Shown one piece after another: positions 28,417 through 36,973 of a DNA stretch of 36,973 bases (the stretch's first letter is position 1; every line of letters begins with the position of its first letter). This stretch comes from Planctomycetota bacterium (lineage in GTDB: Bacteria; Planctomycetota; Planctomycetia; Pirellulales; Thermoguttaceae). A model generated the notes under the pieces. That model saw only the letters and a program-made list of their open reading frames with translations. It was not told where the DNA came from and made no database searches. A program made the position numbers and the translations under genes. Where the stretch lies: contig JANXOJ010000438.1 of NCBI GenBank assembly GCA_025353625.1, positions 1 through 36,973 of the forward strand. Reading direction: 5' to 3'.

Positions 28417-29355
28417 CTAGTAGGCATTGGCATTGACGGTCGCGCCGTCATTTTTCGCGCTCAGCGATTTCCACACGTCGGCGTCAATTTCATTGCTGAT
28501 AAAGATCGTGCTGCCATCGCAGAAAACGGTGTTCACACCGGCCGGATGCTTGCTGCGGGATATCGCATAGACGTCGCTCCTGTTCGTCTGACACGTATCG
28601 AGCGCCCCCTGTGAAACGCACTCCAGCGTATCGAAGTTCGAGTTGGGGGTATAGCGGGACATGAATTGCGCGCAGCCGGGACCGGAATTGAAGAAGTCGC
28701 CGCGGAGATCGAACGCTGCGTCGCTGGGCGACTGAACCACCTCCGCCATCGCCAGGCAATGCGAGGTGCCCTTGGTGACTTCGCGCAGCTTCGTCTTGTG
28801 GTTCGGGCCGAAGGCCCCAATCATGAGATTGTTCGGCCTTGCCGCGCTCGGCAGCTTCTGCGTGAAATCGCAATATCCCCAACTCACCACGAAATTGCAC
28901 CGGCGACGCCCGGCGTACTGATCCCCCTTCCAGATGCCCCAGCGATCGCTCGGGCAATAGTAGATCGGATTCGAGTAGCCGGTCAGCGGGAGATTTTGCG
29001 GGGAATAAAACGTGTAGCCAAAGTCGTACTGCTTGGCGAGCGACCCCGACTCGAAGAACGGCCACAAGTTGACAACAAACGAGTATCGTTGGTACTGGGC
29101 GTTCGCGCCCACGGCACCACCGGATACCACCGAACTGTCCCCTTTCGTGCCGTAGGTGACTCCTTCGGGAAAGTACCCGTAACTCGACTCATGGTTCAAC
29201 AGCGACAACCCCCACTGCTTGAGGTTGTTGCTGCACGACATCCGCCGACCGGCTTCTCTGGCGGCGTTTATCGCCGGCAAAAGCAACCCAATCAAAATAC
29301 CGATGATGGCGATGACGACAAGAAGTTCCACCAGTGTAAAGCCTTTTCGCCGCAT
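28417..29355 (-). CDS. DUF1559 (SBP_bac_10-like) protein with prepilin-type N-terminal methylation motif
   Basis: MRRKGFTLVELLVVIAIIGILIGLLLPAINAAREAGRRMSCSNNLKQWGLSLLNHESSYGYFP; C-terminal SKHPAGVNTVFCDGSTIFISNEID. Start at 29355 preferred over the 29487 ORF start. Confidence 0.95.
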   Translation of the reverse strand: MRRKGFTLVELLVVIAIIGILIGLLLPAINAAREAGRRMSCSNNLKQWGLSLLNHESSYGYFPEGVTYGTKGDSSVVSGGAVGANAQYQRYSFVVNLWPFFESGSLAKQYDFGYTFYSPQNLPLTGYSNPIYYCPSDRWGIWKGDQYAGRRRCNFVVSWGYCDFTQKLPSAARPNNLMIGAFGPNHKTKLREVTKGTSHCLAMAEVVQSPSDAAFDLRGDFFNSGPGCAQFMSRYTPNSNFDTLECVSQGALDTCQTNRSDVYAISRSKHPAGVNTVFCDGSTIFISNEIDADVWKSLSAKNDGATVNANAY

Positions 29356-29535
29356 GTTGATGCTCCCATAATCGGAATAAGAACCCCCACTGTACGCCGC
29401 TTTCCATTCAATATCAATACCGTTGCGGGAAAAGAAAAGGAAAGACGGGGTAAGTCCAATTTTATAACTAAACTCTCCCCAATTCAAGGATGCGACAAAG
29501 TTTGCGGTTCGTGCCGATTGGGCGGAATTTTCGCG

Positions 29536-29561
29536 GGAACTTCTTGCCCGGCGAAAGCGTC
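29536..29561 (+). promoter_or_regulatory. Candidate ECF-sigma-type promoter
   Basis: GGAAC (29536-29540) - 17 nt - CGTC (29558-29561), 68 bp upstream of the rhodanese ATG. Confidence 0.3.
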
Positions 29562-29628
29562 GAACTGAGAAGCGGTGGTGTTCCGCGAGTTATAGATCAC
29601 GCTCCCCCTTTTTTTGAGGTCATTTTCC

Positions 29629-30165
29629 ATGAGAAACCTGGTAACGATGCTGTGCGTCCTAGCGGCGACGACGTTGGTGGTCCAAGCGGCGGAAACCGCG
29701 CCCCAAGCGAACCAAATCCCCAATCGGCTGATCGACTACAAAGGCTTTTTGACGACGGCCGCCGAGGTGGCGAATGTCCGCGAGAAGCATCGCGTTACGG
29801 AAGCCGAATTCGTGCGAATGGCGGCCGAAGCGAGCACCGTCATCCTCGACGCTCGTAGCGATTCCAAGTATGCCCTCCTACATATCCGAGGAGCCAAGCA
29901 TCTCTCCTTCCCCGATATTACGGCCAACGAGCTTGCCCTACGGATATCTAGCCGCGAAACTCGCATACTGATTTACTGCAATAACAACTTCGAGAACGAG
30001 CCTAAGGCATTTCCTAGCAAGGTGCCCTCGGCCTCGTTAAACATCCACACGTTCAATACGCTGTACAATTACGGTTATAAGAACGTCTACGAGCTCGGTC
30101 CCCTCGTCGATGTGAAGAAGTCGGCATTGCCCTTCGAGGGAACGCTCGTGCCGACAGGGAAATAG
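29629..30165 (+). CDS. Secreted rhodanese-like domain protein
   Basis: ATG at 29629: MRNLVTMLCVLAATTLVVQAAETAPQ signal peptide; VILDARSDSKYALLHIRGAKHLSFPD, ILIYCNNNFENEPKAF, YGYKNVYELGPLVD. Confidence 0.85.
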   Translation: MRNLVTMLCVLAATTLVVQAAETAPQANQIPNRLIDYKGFLTTAAEVANVREKHRVTEAEFVRMAAEASTVILDARSDSKYALLHIRGAKHLSFPDITANELALRISSRETRILIYCNNNFENEPKAFPSKVPSASLNIHTFNTLYNYGYKNVYELGPLVDVKKSALPFEGTLVPTGK

Positions 30166-30188
30166 AGCGTGAAAAGGAAAGCATTGCA

Positions 30189-30728
30189 ATGTTCCGCACG
30201 ATTCTGCTTGCCGCTTATCTAGTTGTCGCCGGCCAAGTCCGAGCCAAGGAGCCGAAGTCCGGCCCTCCTGTCGGACAGCCGCCGGAGGGTGCCTTCAACA
30301 TCGAAACGAAGAAGCCCGAGGATCGCGTCAAGGTGCAGGTTGAAAGGGATTCCGCCACGTTTGAAATTTCGAGCAAGAGCGGAATTGGCGGGGCACAAAT
30401 CAGTTCGGCCAAGGATGCGTGGCCGACGACCGTCACGGTTCGCCTGCATCTCCGCGGCTTGGAGTGGGTTGCCATTTCCGGCGGAATGCACAAACTTACC
30501 GGATCGGTCTTGAGCCATAGCGACAACGCGGCGACTTTGCACCTCAGCGAGGAGGGGAAAAAGGGAGAGCGAGACGCAGGTACGAGTATCAAAACCTTCA
30601 ATTCGGCGGGCAAGCCGATCAAGGGCCTGCCCGGCGAGGGAGGATATTTTGAGATTAGCCTGCCGAAGGCTCTTTTGGAGGGCAAGGTAAAGAAATTGAA
30701 TGTGGACTGGATCGACTTTTATCGCTAG
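30189..30728 (+). CDS. Hypothetical secreted protein
   Basis: 179-aa ORF; signal peptide MFRTILLAAYLVVAGQVRAKE; 23 bp downstream of the rhodanese gene. Confidence 0.65.
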   Translation: MFRTILLAAYLVVAGQVRAKEPKSGPPVGQPPEGAFNIETKKPEDRVKVQVERDSATFEISSKSGIGGAQISSAKDAWPTTVTVRLHLRGLEWVAISGGMHKLTGSVLSHSDNAATLHLSEEGKKGERDAGTSIKTFNSAGKPIKGLPGEGGYFEISLPKALLEGKVKKLNVDWIDFYR

Positions 30729-30828
30729 CGGTAACTCAAAATTCTCCCGACCGTAATGCCTCCGTAACATTCGTCTGATAGAATCGTTAGAAGTTGAGTG
30801 TTACCCCCTAAGTAAACGGAGAATCATA

Positions 30829-31491
30829 ATGCGTCGAGTTCGTGCATCTTTTTCGGTTTCTTTCTGCGCCTTGGCGGCGTTTGCCATGCTGCCGTCGGCA
30901 TTTTGCGCTGAGCCTACCAAAGCGGCAACACCGCCATCGATTGCCGAGGTCGGTGAGTTGGGTGAGAACGTCTACGATTTGGCAAAGGACAACGATTGGA
31001 CCAAGGCGGAGGCAAAACTGGCTTTGCTGGTGAAGGAGGCTGAATCGCTTCACGCCCAAGTCAAGGACGAAAAAGCCAAAGGAAAGCTCGACAAGTACCT
31101 TGCCGCGCTAAAGACGTCGGTCGCCGCGAAGGATCAACCGGTGACGATGCAGCAAGCCAACAAGGTCACGAAGTTTGCCGCCGATCTGAGCGCGCCGTTC
31201 CATCCGCAGATCCCCGTCGATGTCACGATGCTCGACTACTACGGTCGGGAATTGGAAGTCTGGTCGGCTGCCAAGAACGATAAGAAGCTGAAGAAGGCTG
31301 CCGATTCCTTGGAGACGACCTGGGCCAAGGTGCGTCCTTCCGTGAAGGAGCATGGCGGCGAGAAACAGGCAACCACCTTTGACGGCCTCGTCGCGAAGCT
31401 CAAAGCGGCGACCTCGGCAGAGCAATACAAGGGCGTCGCCACGCCGATCTTGGACGAGGTCGATAATCTGGAAAAGGTCTTTACCAAGTAG
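30829..31491 (+). CDS. Hypothetical secreted, alpha-helix-rich protein
   Basis: 220-aa ORF; signal peptide MRRVRASFSVSFCALAAFAMLPSAFCAE; upstream GGAG; Lys/Ala-rich helical body; no CXXCH. Confidence 0.75.
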   Translation: MRRVRASFSVSFCALAAFAMLPSAFCAEPTKAATPPSIAEVGELGENVYDLAKDNDWTKAEAKLALLVKEAESLHAQVKDEKAKGKLDKYLAALKTSVAAKDQPVTMQQANKVTKFAADLSAPFHPQIPVDVTMLDYYGRELEVWSAAKNDKKLKKAADSLETTWAKVRPSVKEHGGEKQATTFDGLVAKLKAATSAEQYKGVATPILDEVDNLEKVFTK

Positions 31492-31519
31492 ATCGGACGG
31501 ATCGCGGGCCGGAGCAAGA

Positions 31520-31553
31520 TTTGTAGGACGGACTCGGAGGTCCGTCCTACAAA
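31520..31553. repeat. Perfect palindromic hairpin (14-bp stem, 6-nt loop), REP-like
   Basis: TTTGTAGGACGGAC-TCGGAG-GTCCGTCCTACAAA; no T-tract follows on either strand. Confidence 0.75.
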
Positions 31554-31700
31554 ATGCCGCAAAACTCGCCAGGGAACAACCTCTTTCGTTTCTCGCCATC
31601 TTCGTAAATCTTGGCGTGGCGAATGCATTTCCCAAAACTTTCAACCTGCCCCCCGAATCAACTGGTTGTGGAAAAAGTATTTTAACCTTACAATAACAAC

Positions 31701-33302
31701 ATGAGCGAACTACGCGACGAATGTGGTGTGGCCGCGATCTATCACCTCGCAGGCCGGGGGCCGAGTCCGTTGTGCGTCGATTGCACGCCGGATACGGTGT
31801 CTCGTTTCATGCCTCGGATGTTGCTGGACATCCAGAATCGCGGCCAGTTGGCAGCCGGCATATCGAGCTTTAATTCCCATCGAAAAACCCTGATCGACAC
31901 CTACAAAGACGTGGGAACCGTCTGCGAGGTGTTCAAAATGAACCATCGGGCCCCTTATCTGGCCCTGATGGAAGCCTACGATGGCCGTGCGGCAATCGGA
32001 CACGTCCGCTATGCAACTTGCGGGGCGGACGACCGAGGATATGCCCAGCCTTTCGAGCGACCGCACATTAAAAAGCACAAATGGTTCAGCTTCGCCTTCA
32101 ACGGACAGTTGGCCAACTACAAAGAGTTACAGGCGGAATTATTGGCGGATGGCAACAACCATCTGGCTCGCGAGACCGATACGGAGGTCTTCATGCACCA
32201 AATTTCGCAGGCGTTGTCGTCGGACAAGCAGCCGCCGTTGATTGACGTCATGCGGCGGATCGGCGAGAAGTTCGACGGTGCCTACAGTTTTGTCTTTCTC
32301 GATGCCTTGGGCGATATGATTGTCGCCCGCGACCCGCTGGGCATCAAGCCATTGTGCTACGCCGTCGAGGGCCCGCTATTTGCCGCCGCGAGCGAGAGTG
32401 TGGCGTTGATGAACTTGGGATTTACTCCGGAGAGTATCAAACCGGTTCCGCCCGGCCAGGCGATCGTCATCAGCAACGACCAACTGGATATTCTGCCCTT
32501 TGCCCCCAGCCCCCGCAAGGCGCATTGCTTCTTTGAATGGGTCTATTTTGCCAACGTGGCCAGCACGCTCGACAACCGCAGCGTCTATTTGACGCGCAAG
32601 GCCCTGGGTGAAGAACTGGCGCGATTGGAAACGGTCGAAATTGACGAAGACACGGTCGTAGTCCCGGTCCCCGATACGAGCAAAGCCGCAGCCGACGCGA
32701 TGGCCTACGCGCTAAAGATTCCATGCGTTGAAGGTCTGATCCGCAATCGCTACACCGGCCGGACCTTCATCGAGGCCAGCGGCGATCGCAAGCGCAAAGC
32801 TGAAACCAAATACACGCCGCTCCGCGAGGTGCTGGAGGGCAAGCGCGTGATCCTGGTCGAGGACTCGATCGTTCGCGCTACCACGCTCAAGGTGCTGCTG
32901 GAACGCATCCGTCAGACCGGTTTGCCGCGCGAAATCCATGTGCGCGTGGCGTGCCCTCCGATCGTTTCTCCGTGCTTCTACGGCATCGATATGTCGACCG
33001 TCGGCGAATTGTTTGCAGCTCAATTCATGCAGGACGGCCCGTTGACGGCGGAAATCGAAGCCAAGATGGCCAGCCGTTTGGGGGCCGATTCGTTGCGTTA
33101 TCTGCCCTTGGAGTCGGTCGAGCGGGCCATCGGCCTAACTCCCGGCAACCTCTGTCAGGCGTGCATCACCGGCACCTACCCAACTCCGTGCGGCCAACAG
33201 TTGGCCCACTTGGCTCTTGAAAATGATCGCAACAACATTGCCGGCCGGACCTACGAGGCGGTCGGCGGAGCACGACAGCTTTTATTGCGGCAGGGTAATT
33301 AA
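31701..33302 (+). CDS. purF: Amidophosphoribosyltransferase
   Basis: 533 aa; short propeptide then Cys: [16 protein letters not shown]; Ntn glutaminase motifs [21 protein letters not shown]-binding [22 protein letters not shown]. Confidence 0.93.
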   Translation: MSELRDECGVAAIYHLAGRGPSPLCVDCTPDTVSRFMPRMLLDIQNRGQLAAGISSFNSHRKTLIDTYKDVGTVCEVFKMNHRAPYLALMEAYDGRAAIGHVRYATCGADDRGYAQPFERPHIKKHKWFSFAFNGQLANYKELQAELLADGNNHLARETDTEVFMHQISQALSSDKQPPLIDVMRRIGEKFDGAYSFVFLDALGDMIVARDPLGIKPLCYAVEGPLFAAASESVALMNLGFTPESIKPVPPGQAIVISNDQLDILPFAPSPRKAHCFFEWVYFANVASTLDNRSVYLTRKALGEELARLETVEIDEDTVVVPVPDTSKAAADAMAYALKIPCVEGLIRNRYTGRTFIEASGDRKRKAETKYTPLREVLEGKRVILVEDSIVRATTLKVLLERIRQTGLPREIHVRVACPPIVSPCFYGIDMSTVGELFAAQFMQDGPLTAEIEAKMASRLGADSLRYLPLESVERAIGLTPGNLCQACITGTYPTPCGQQLAHLALENDRNNIAGRTYEAVGGARQLLLRQGN

Positions 33303-33304
33303 GG

Positions 33305-33616
33305 TTGGCAGACGTGCGGCGCAACGTGCTGGGAATCTTGGCCATCGGCTTCCTAGCTGCTGGAACCGCCTGTAGCTTCCATCCTTCACTAACGGACTAC
33401 GCTAACTTCGGCTTGCTCGCCATGCGTGCTGGGCTAATTTGCGGAATCGCTTGGTTGGCCTGGCCCGACCTCCGCCGATTGCCCGAGTGGCTCCTGTTCG
33501 CCGTCCCCATCGTGGTCTTGGTCCTTGTGGCCAGGCCGCGCTATTTGCTCTTGCTGCTGCCGGTGCTGGTGGTGTTGGCAATCCTCAAGCCGCGTTTCGG
33601 CCGCCGTAGCCGATAG
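33305..33616 (+). CDS. Small membrane protein of unknown function
   Basis: 103-aa ORF with TTG start directly after the purF stop; hydrophobic segments VLGILAIGFLAAGTACSF, WLLFAVPIVVLVLVARPRYLLLLLPVLVVLAIL. Confidence 0.5.
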   Translation: MADVRRNVLGILAIGFLAAGTACSFHPSLTDYANFGLLAMRAGLICGIAWLAWPDLRRLPEWLLFAVPIVVLVLVARPRYLLLLLPVLVVLAILKPRFGRRSR

Positions 33617-33684
33617 AGCGTATGCCGGAACGAGCGGAGCGCGGTTCAAACTACCGGCTGCGGGAAAACTTGCCGGCCCGACTG

Positions 33685-33713
33685 TTGACACCCTATCGAG
33701 TTAATGCGAGAAT
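33685..33713 (+). promoter_or_regulatory. Candidate sigma70-type promoter upstream of the kinase
   Basis: TTGACA (33685-33690), 17-bp spacer, GAGAAT (33708-33713; 4/6 match to TATAAT). Confidence 0.35.
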
Positions 33714-33898
33714 GGGACCGGTTTGCCCCAAGGGTTGGGGTAGATTGCCCTACGTTGCCCGGCCAAGATTGGACCAATAGATCGTGCAACTGCGGTAGGT
33801 TTGCACGGTCTCGCACCGTTGATGTTGTTCGTATTGGTGACCCGAGCGGTGACTAGGATATGTTATCTCGGATTTCCTGCCCCCAAGGGAATTGCCGG

Positions 33899-35938
33899 AT
33901 GAGCTATCACGATGACCAACTCGAAAGCGACGAAGCGACCGTTGCTAGTCCGTCGCGGCTGGCTGCCGTTTATACGGAATTCCAGCGCGAGTGGTCTAGC
34001 GGCAAGCGCGTGTCGATAGAAAGCTGGCTGTCGAAAACGCCTTCCGGCTCGCGCGATACTATTCTGCGTCAGTTGCTAACGCTCGAAATACGCACCCGCC
34101 ATAGCTGCGGTGAAAAGCCGTCTCCCGGCGATTACACCGCACGTTTTCCCGAGCAGGCCGATTGGATTCGATTACAGATCAATCAATTGGAATCGGAAAG
34201 CGGCATCAATGACGCAACTGAGAGTTGGGCTCGCCGCGTGCAGGGATCATCGGTTACGGAAACCGAGGTTCGTCCCACGACTACCGCCGTGCCGCAGCAG
34301 CTCGGCAGATATCGACTCGACGCGCTGATCGGTGCCGGCGGCTTTGGTGAAGTGTGGCGAGCTTGGGATCCCAACCTAGAGCGGGCGGTGGCCATCAAGA
34401 CGGCGCGGTCCGATAGCCACGAGCCTTGCAACCAGTTTTTAGCTGAGGCTCGCAGACTGGCTTTGCTGCGGCATCCGAATATAGTCTCCGTATTTGACGT
34501 CGGAGAGATCGACGGCCGATTTTACATCGTTGCCGATTTTATTGAGGGTCAGACGCTCGCCTCGCGGATGCGGGGGCAGCCGCTACCGCCGCAGAAAGCG
34601 GCCGACTTGATAGCGACCGTGGCCGTCGCGCTGCACCACGCACACCTGCAAAGCATTGTGCATCGCGACGTCAAGCCGGCGAACATCCTTCTCGATCGCC
34701 GCGAACGGCCCTTCGTGGCCGATTTTGGCCTTGCCGCTTCCGAATGGGAGCAGTTATCGGAATCGGCCGGCGTGATGGGAACCCGCGCCTACATGTCGCC
34801 GGAACAAGCCCGCGGCGAAGGACGCCACGCCGACGCACGCACCGACGTCTACAGTTTGGGGGTCATCCTCTTTGAACTTTTGACCGGGCGGAGACCGTTT
34901 GTGGGCAAGAGCCCTTCGGAATATATCGAACAGTTGCAAAACCGCAGTCCGCGTCCGCTGCGTACGATCGACGATACCATTCCGCGCGAACTGGAACGGA
35001 TATGTCTAAAGTGTCTTGAAAATTCGCCGTCGAATCGCTACACCACAGCCGCCGATCTGGCCGAAGACCTTCGCGCATGGATAACGACAGCGCGCCAGGG
35101 GCGGGGATGGTCGATCGGCAGAACGGGGGCTATCGGCATCGCCAGTGCCGCCGTTCTATCGATCGCCGTACCGGGATACTATATTATCTTTCGCGGTGGC
35201 CCGAGTACATTGCCGGCAAAGGCCGCTGCGACGAAAATGGCCGAAGACGATAGCGAACGCCGCAAAGCAAAGCCCCGCGAGTCTGCTCAGGCACCTGCCG
35301 CTCTTCCGGTCGCCGACGACCCGTTCGGCTGGCGCATTCGCTTGGGACAACTTCCCCACGAACTGATTTGGCCCGGCTATCGCGGCACGGGATCGCCCGG
35401 TTTCCGCAATGAACTTCGAGCGTACGAGATTACCTCGGACCACATCCGCCTCGTCGAATTAGGAAAGCTTACGGACAAGCCGTGCAGCCTCTCCATCGGC
35501 ATAAAGCAGCCGTTCTGGAACGGTGCGGCAGGCATTTTTTTCGGCTATCATATCGTCGACGACAAGGGGCATTCCCGCAGTCGATTTCAGATCGTCGCCC
35601 TAAATATGACGTCGGATCGCGAGAAACGTACCATGCAGATCACTCGTTCGATCTCGGAGATCGATCCGGAGGGTGGCCAAGTCGTACCCGTTTTTCATTT
35701 TGGAGCGGTAACCGTGACGCCGCCCTCCTCGACTTTCCCTCTTCAGCTCGAACTGCAGTTTGCCGCTCGTGGTACGCAGATCAAACTGAGCGAAATCCGT
35801 TGGCAAAACGTCGCTTTGTCGGCTTTGATCGATGCAGACGTGGAAGCAACTATTTCACCAACCGATTATTCCGGTCCCTGGGGCATTTGCGGCCAATTGG
35901 GTACTACTTGGTGGTATGACCCGCTCATCACTCCCTAA
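33899..35938 (+). CDS. Transmembrane Ser/Thr protein kinase with C-terminal extracytoplasmic beta-rich domain
   Basis: Start MSYHDDQLESDEATV at 33899 (ORF from 33860). GAGGFGEVWRAWD, AIKTA, IVHRDVKPANILLD, VADFGLA, GTRAYMSPEQA, TDVYSLGVILFELLTG; TM IGIASAAVLSIAVPGYYIIF; C-terminal ~220 aa beta-rich. Confidence 0.92.
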   Translation: MSYHDDQLESDEATVASPSRLAAVYTEFQREWSSGKRVSIESWLSKTPSGSRDTILRQLLTLEIRTRHSCGEKPSPGDYTARFPEQADWIRLQINQLESESGINDATESWARRVQGSSVTETEVRPTTTAVPQQLGRYRLDALIGAGGFGEVWRAWDPNLERAVAIKTARSDSHEPCNQFLAEARRLALLRHPNIVSVFDVGEIDGRFYIVADFIEGQTLASRMRGQPLPPQKAADLIATVAVALHHAHLQSIVHRDVKPANILLDRRERPFVADFGLAASEWEQLSESAGVMGTRAYMSPEQARGEGRHADARTDVYSLGVILFELLTGRRPFVGKSPSEYIEQLQNRSPRPLRTIDDTIPRELERICLKCLENSPSNRYTTAADLAEDLRAWITTARQGRGWSIGRTGAIGIASAAVLSIAVPGYYIIFRGGPSTLPAKAAATKMAEDDSERRKAKPRESAQAPAALPVADDPFGWRIRLGQLPHELIWPGYRGTGSPGFRNELRAYEITSDHIRLVELGKLTDKPCSLSIGIKQPFWNGAAGIFFGYHIVDDKGHSRSRFQIVALNMTSDREKRTMQITRSISEIDPEGGQVVPVFHFGAVTVTPPSSTFPLQLELQFAARGTQIKLSEIRWQNVALSALIDADVEATISPTDYSGPWGICGQLGTTWWYDPLITP

Positions 35939-35964
35939 AAACCTTGCTAAAACTAGGAGTTATC

Positions 35965-36759
35965 GTGACACAAATTGTCAAAGGAACATTCAACGATTGC
36001 GTTCGGATTGATGTCCCCGAGGGTACGAGCGACCCCAAGCCCCTTTGCGTGACGGTCGACAAAAACAATTGTATCACGGCTAGCGGCGGAACCGACGACG
36101 GAAACGTTAGCTCCATTGTTACGGTCGAGGGCGTGCTAGACGGTGGTGCGACCTTTCCCGGTGTCTCGACCGGGCTGCATTGGTCGATCCCCAATATCGG
36201 CCCCCTTAACATCGGGCAGAAATACAGGTTGGACGTCAATATCACCGTCATGCGATTCGGCAGCAGCCATCCGATGCCCTGCACGAACTTCAAACCGTTC
36301 ATCGCCGTGAACGACAGCTATTCGTGCCCTTCGGGGCACTCGCCTCCTATGGGATTGACCCGCGCCCGCACCATGCCGCGACGCTTCCTAGTGCGGCTGC
36401 CCGACGAATCTCCCGGCAGGCAAACGCAAGACGGAAGCCCGCCGCTCGATGAGATGCTGGGTACCAGCAGTATTTGTTTGGTGTACGATTTTGATTCTTC
36501 CACGCTTACAGAACCAGTATGGAAGAATGTAGATTCACCGGCGTCCTCCGGCTGCTGGACATTGCGAATTGACCAGTCTTGCTGCGTTTCGAATGCGGAA
36601 CTCGTGTATCTTAGTGCGGACCCGCGCTACGTACTCGTGCCAATAACGTATCGATGCAGTTCGTGGCGTTTTTCCGGGCAAAGTGTCTTCGTGCTAATTA
36701 ACTCGGCAAGCGCGGATTTGGAGGCAGCACCGCGTACGGTCGTGGTGGAGCCGGCTTGA
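35965..36759 (+). CDS. Cys-rich orphan protein of unknown function
   Basis: AGGAG at 35955-35959 then GTG at 35965 (ORF listed from TTG 35944); VTQIVKGTFNDCVRIDVPEGTSDPKPLCVTVDKNNC...; about ten Cys; no evident signal peptide. Confidence 0.7.
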   Translation: MTQIVKGTFNDCVRIDVPEGTSDPKPLCVTVDKNNCITASGGTDDGNVSSIVTVEGVLDGGATFPGVSTGLHWSIPNIGPLNIGQKYRLDVNITVMRFGSSHPMPCTNFKPFIAVNDSYSCPSGHSPPMGLTRARTMPRRFLVRLPDESPGRQTQDGSPPLDEMLGTSSICLVYDFDSSTLTEPVWKNVDSPASSGCWTLRIDQSCCVSNAELVYLSADPRYVLVPITYRCSSWRFSGQSVFVLINSASADLEAAPRTVVVEPA

Positions 36760-36761
36760 GC

Positions 36762-36973
36762 ATGGAGCGAGAATTGCCTATTTGCCGCCATCGCGGCGAT
36801 GAAGTTCGGCGCGGACATTGGGCTTGCTCGTCGACGAAGCTGATCGTACTTCATGGCTCCGTCGTGGCCGAAGACTGCCGTGCCTGCCCGTACGTGGACC
36901 ATCCTAGCGAGCCGGTTCCGCCAATGTTTGCTCGCCTGAAGCCGCATTCCAACGGCAATCGAATCGGGGGATC
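36762..36973 (+). CDS. N-terminus of a Cys-rich protein, truncated by the window edge
   Basis: Open frame from ATG 36762 to the window end: MERELPICRHRGDEVRRGHWACSSTKLIVLHGSVVAEDCRACPYVDHPSEPVPPMFARLKPHSNGNRIGG; starts 2 bp after the previous stop codon; absent from the ORF track because no stop is in the window. Confidence 0.6.
   Translation, partial: MERELPICRHRGDEVRRGHWACSSTKLIVLHGSVVAEDCRACPYVDHPSEPVPPMFARLKPHSNGNRIGG

Noticed and set aside
28666-29568. 300-aa plus ORF across the DUF1559 gene
   Set aside because: Antisense to an unmistakable DUF1559/prepilin-like gene.
31520-31553. Intrinsic terminator for the 220-aa gene
   Set aside because: The stem is strong, but neither strand has a T-tract after it (ACAAAATGCC on plus, CAAATCTTGC on minus), so a REP-like repeat is the better description.
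33725-33739. CCCCAAGGGTTGGGG hairpin upstream of the kinase
   Set aside because: Short 6-bp stem with a 3-nt loop and no T-tract; insufficient for a terminator or regulatory call.

Overview
The window reads as high-GC chromosomal DNA of a planctomycete-like (PVC) bacterium. Evidence: Ser/Thr kinases with TPR or C-terminal beta-rich extensions, a DUF1559 prepilin-like protein next to a small lipoprotein, very large secreted/TM proteins, and long spurious antisense ORFs. All protein-coding genes from about 0 to 29.4 kb are on the minus strand. All from about 29.6 kb to the end are on the plus strand. The only plus-strand gene in the left arm is a tRNA-Arg(CCU).

Left arm: an esterase/SMP-30 fusion (cut by the window edge), a TPR Ser/Thr kinase, a putative outer-membrane beta-barrel protein, the tRNA, a two-gene operon of giant uncharacterised membrane proteins (1154 and 2173 aa), a GT4 glycosyltransferase / Stf0-type sulfotransferase / methyltransferase operon, an inositol monophosphatase, an RluA-type pseudouridine synthase, an ApgM/'proposed homoserine kinase' family protein, homoserine dehydrogenase, and a lipoprotein plus DUF1559 pair.

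Right arm: a rhodanese-like protein, two small secreted proteins, PurF, a small TM protein, a transmembrane Ser/Thr kinase with an extracytoplasmic domain, a Cys-rich orphan protein, and an edge-truncated Cys-rich ORF.

The best candidate for something undescribed is the giant-protein operon. By eye it encodes three homologous modules: two fused in the 2173-aa protein and one in the 1154-aa protein. Each module has matching N-terminal, mid-module and pre-TM motifs and a C-terminal TM cluster. Several REP/MITE-like palindromic or inverted-repeat elements are also visible. All family calls come from motif recognition by eye; no searches were run.
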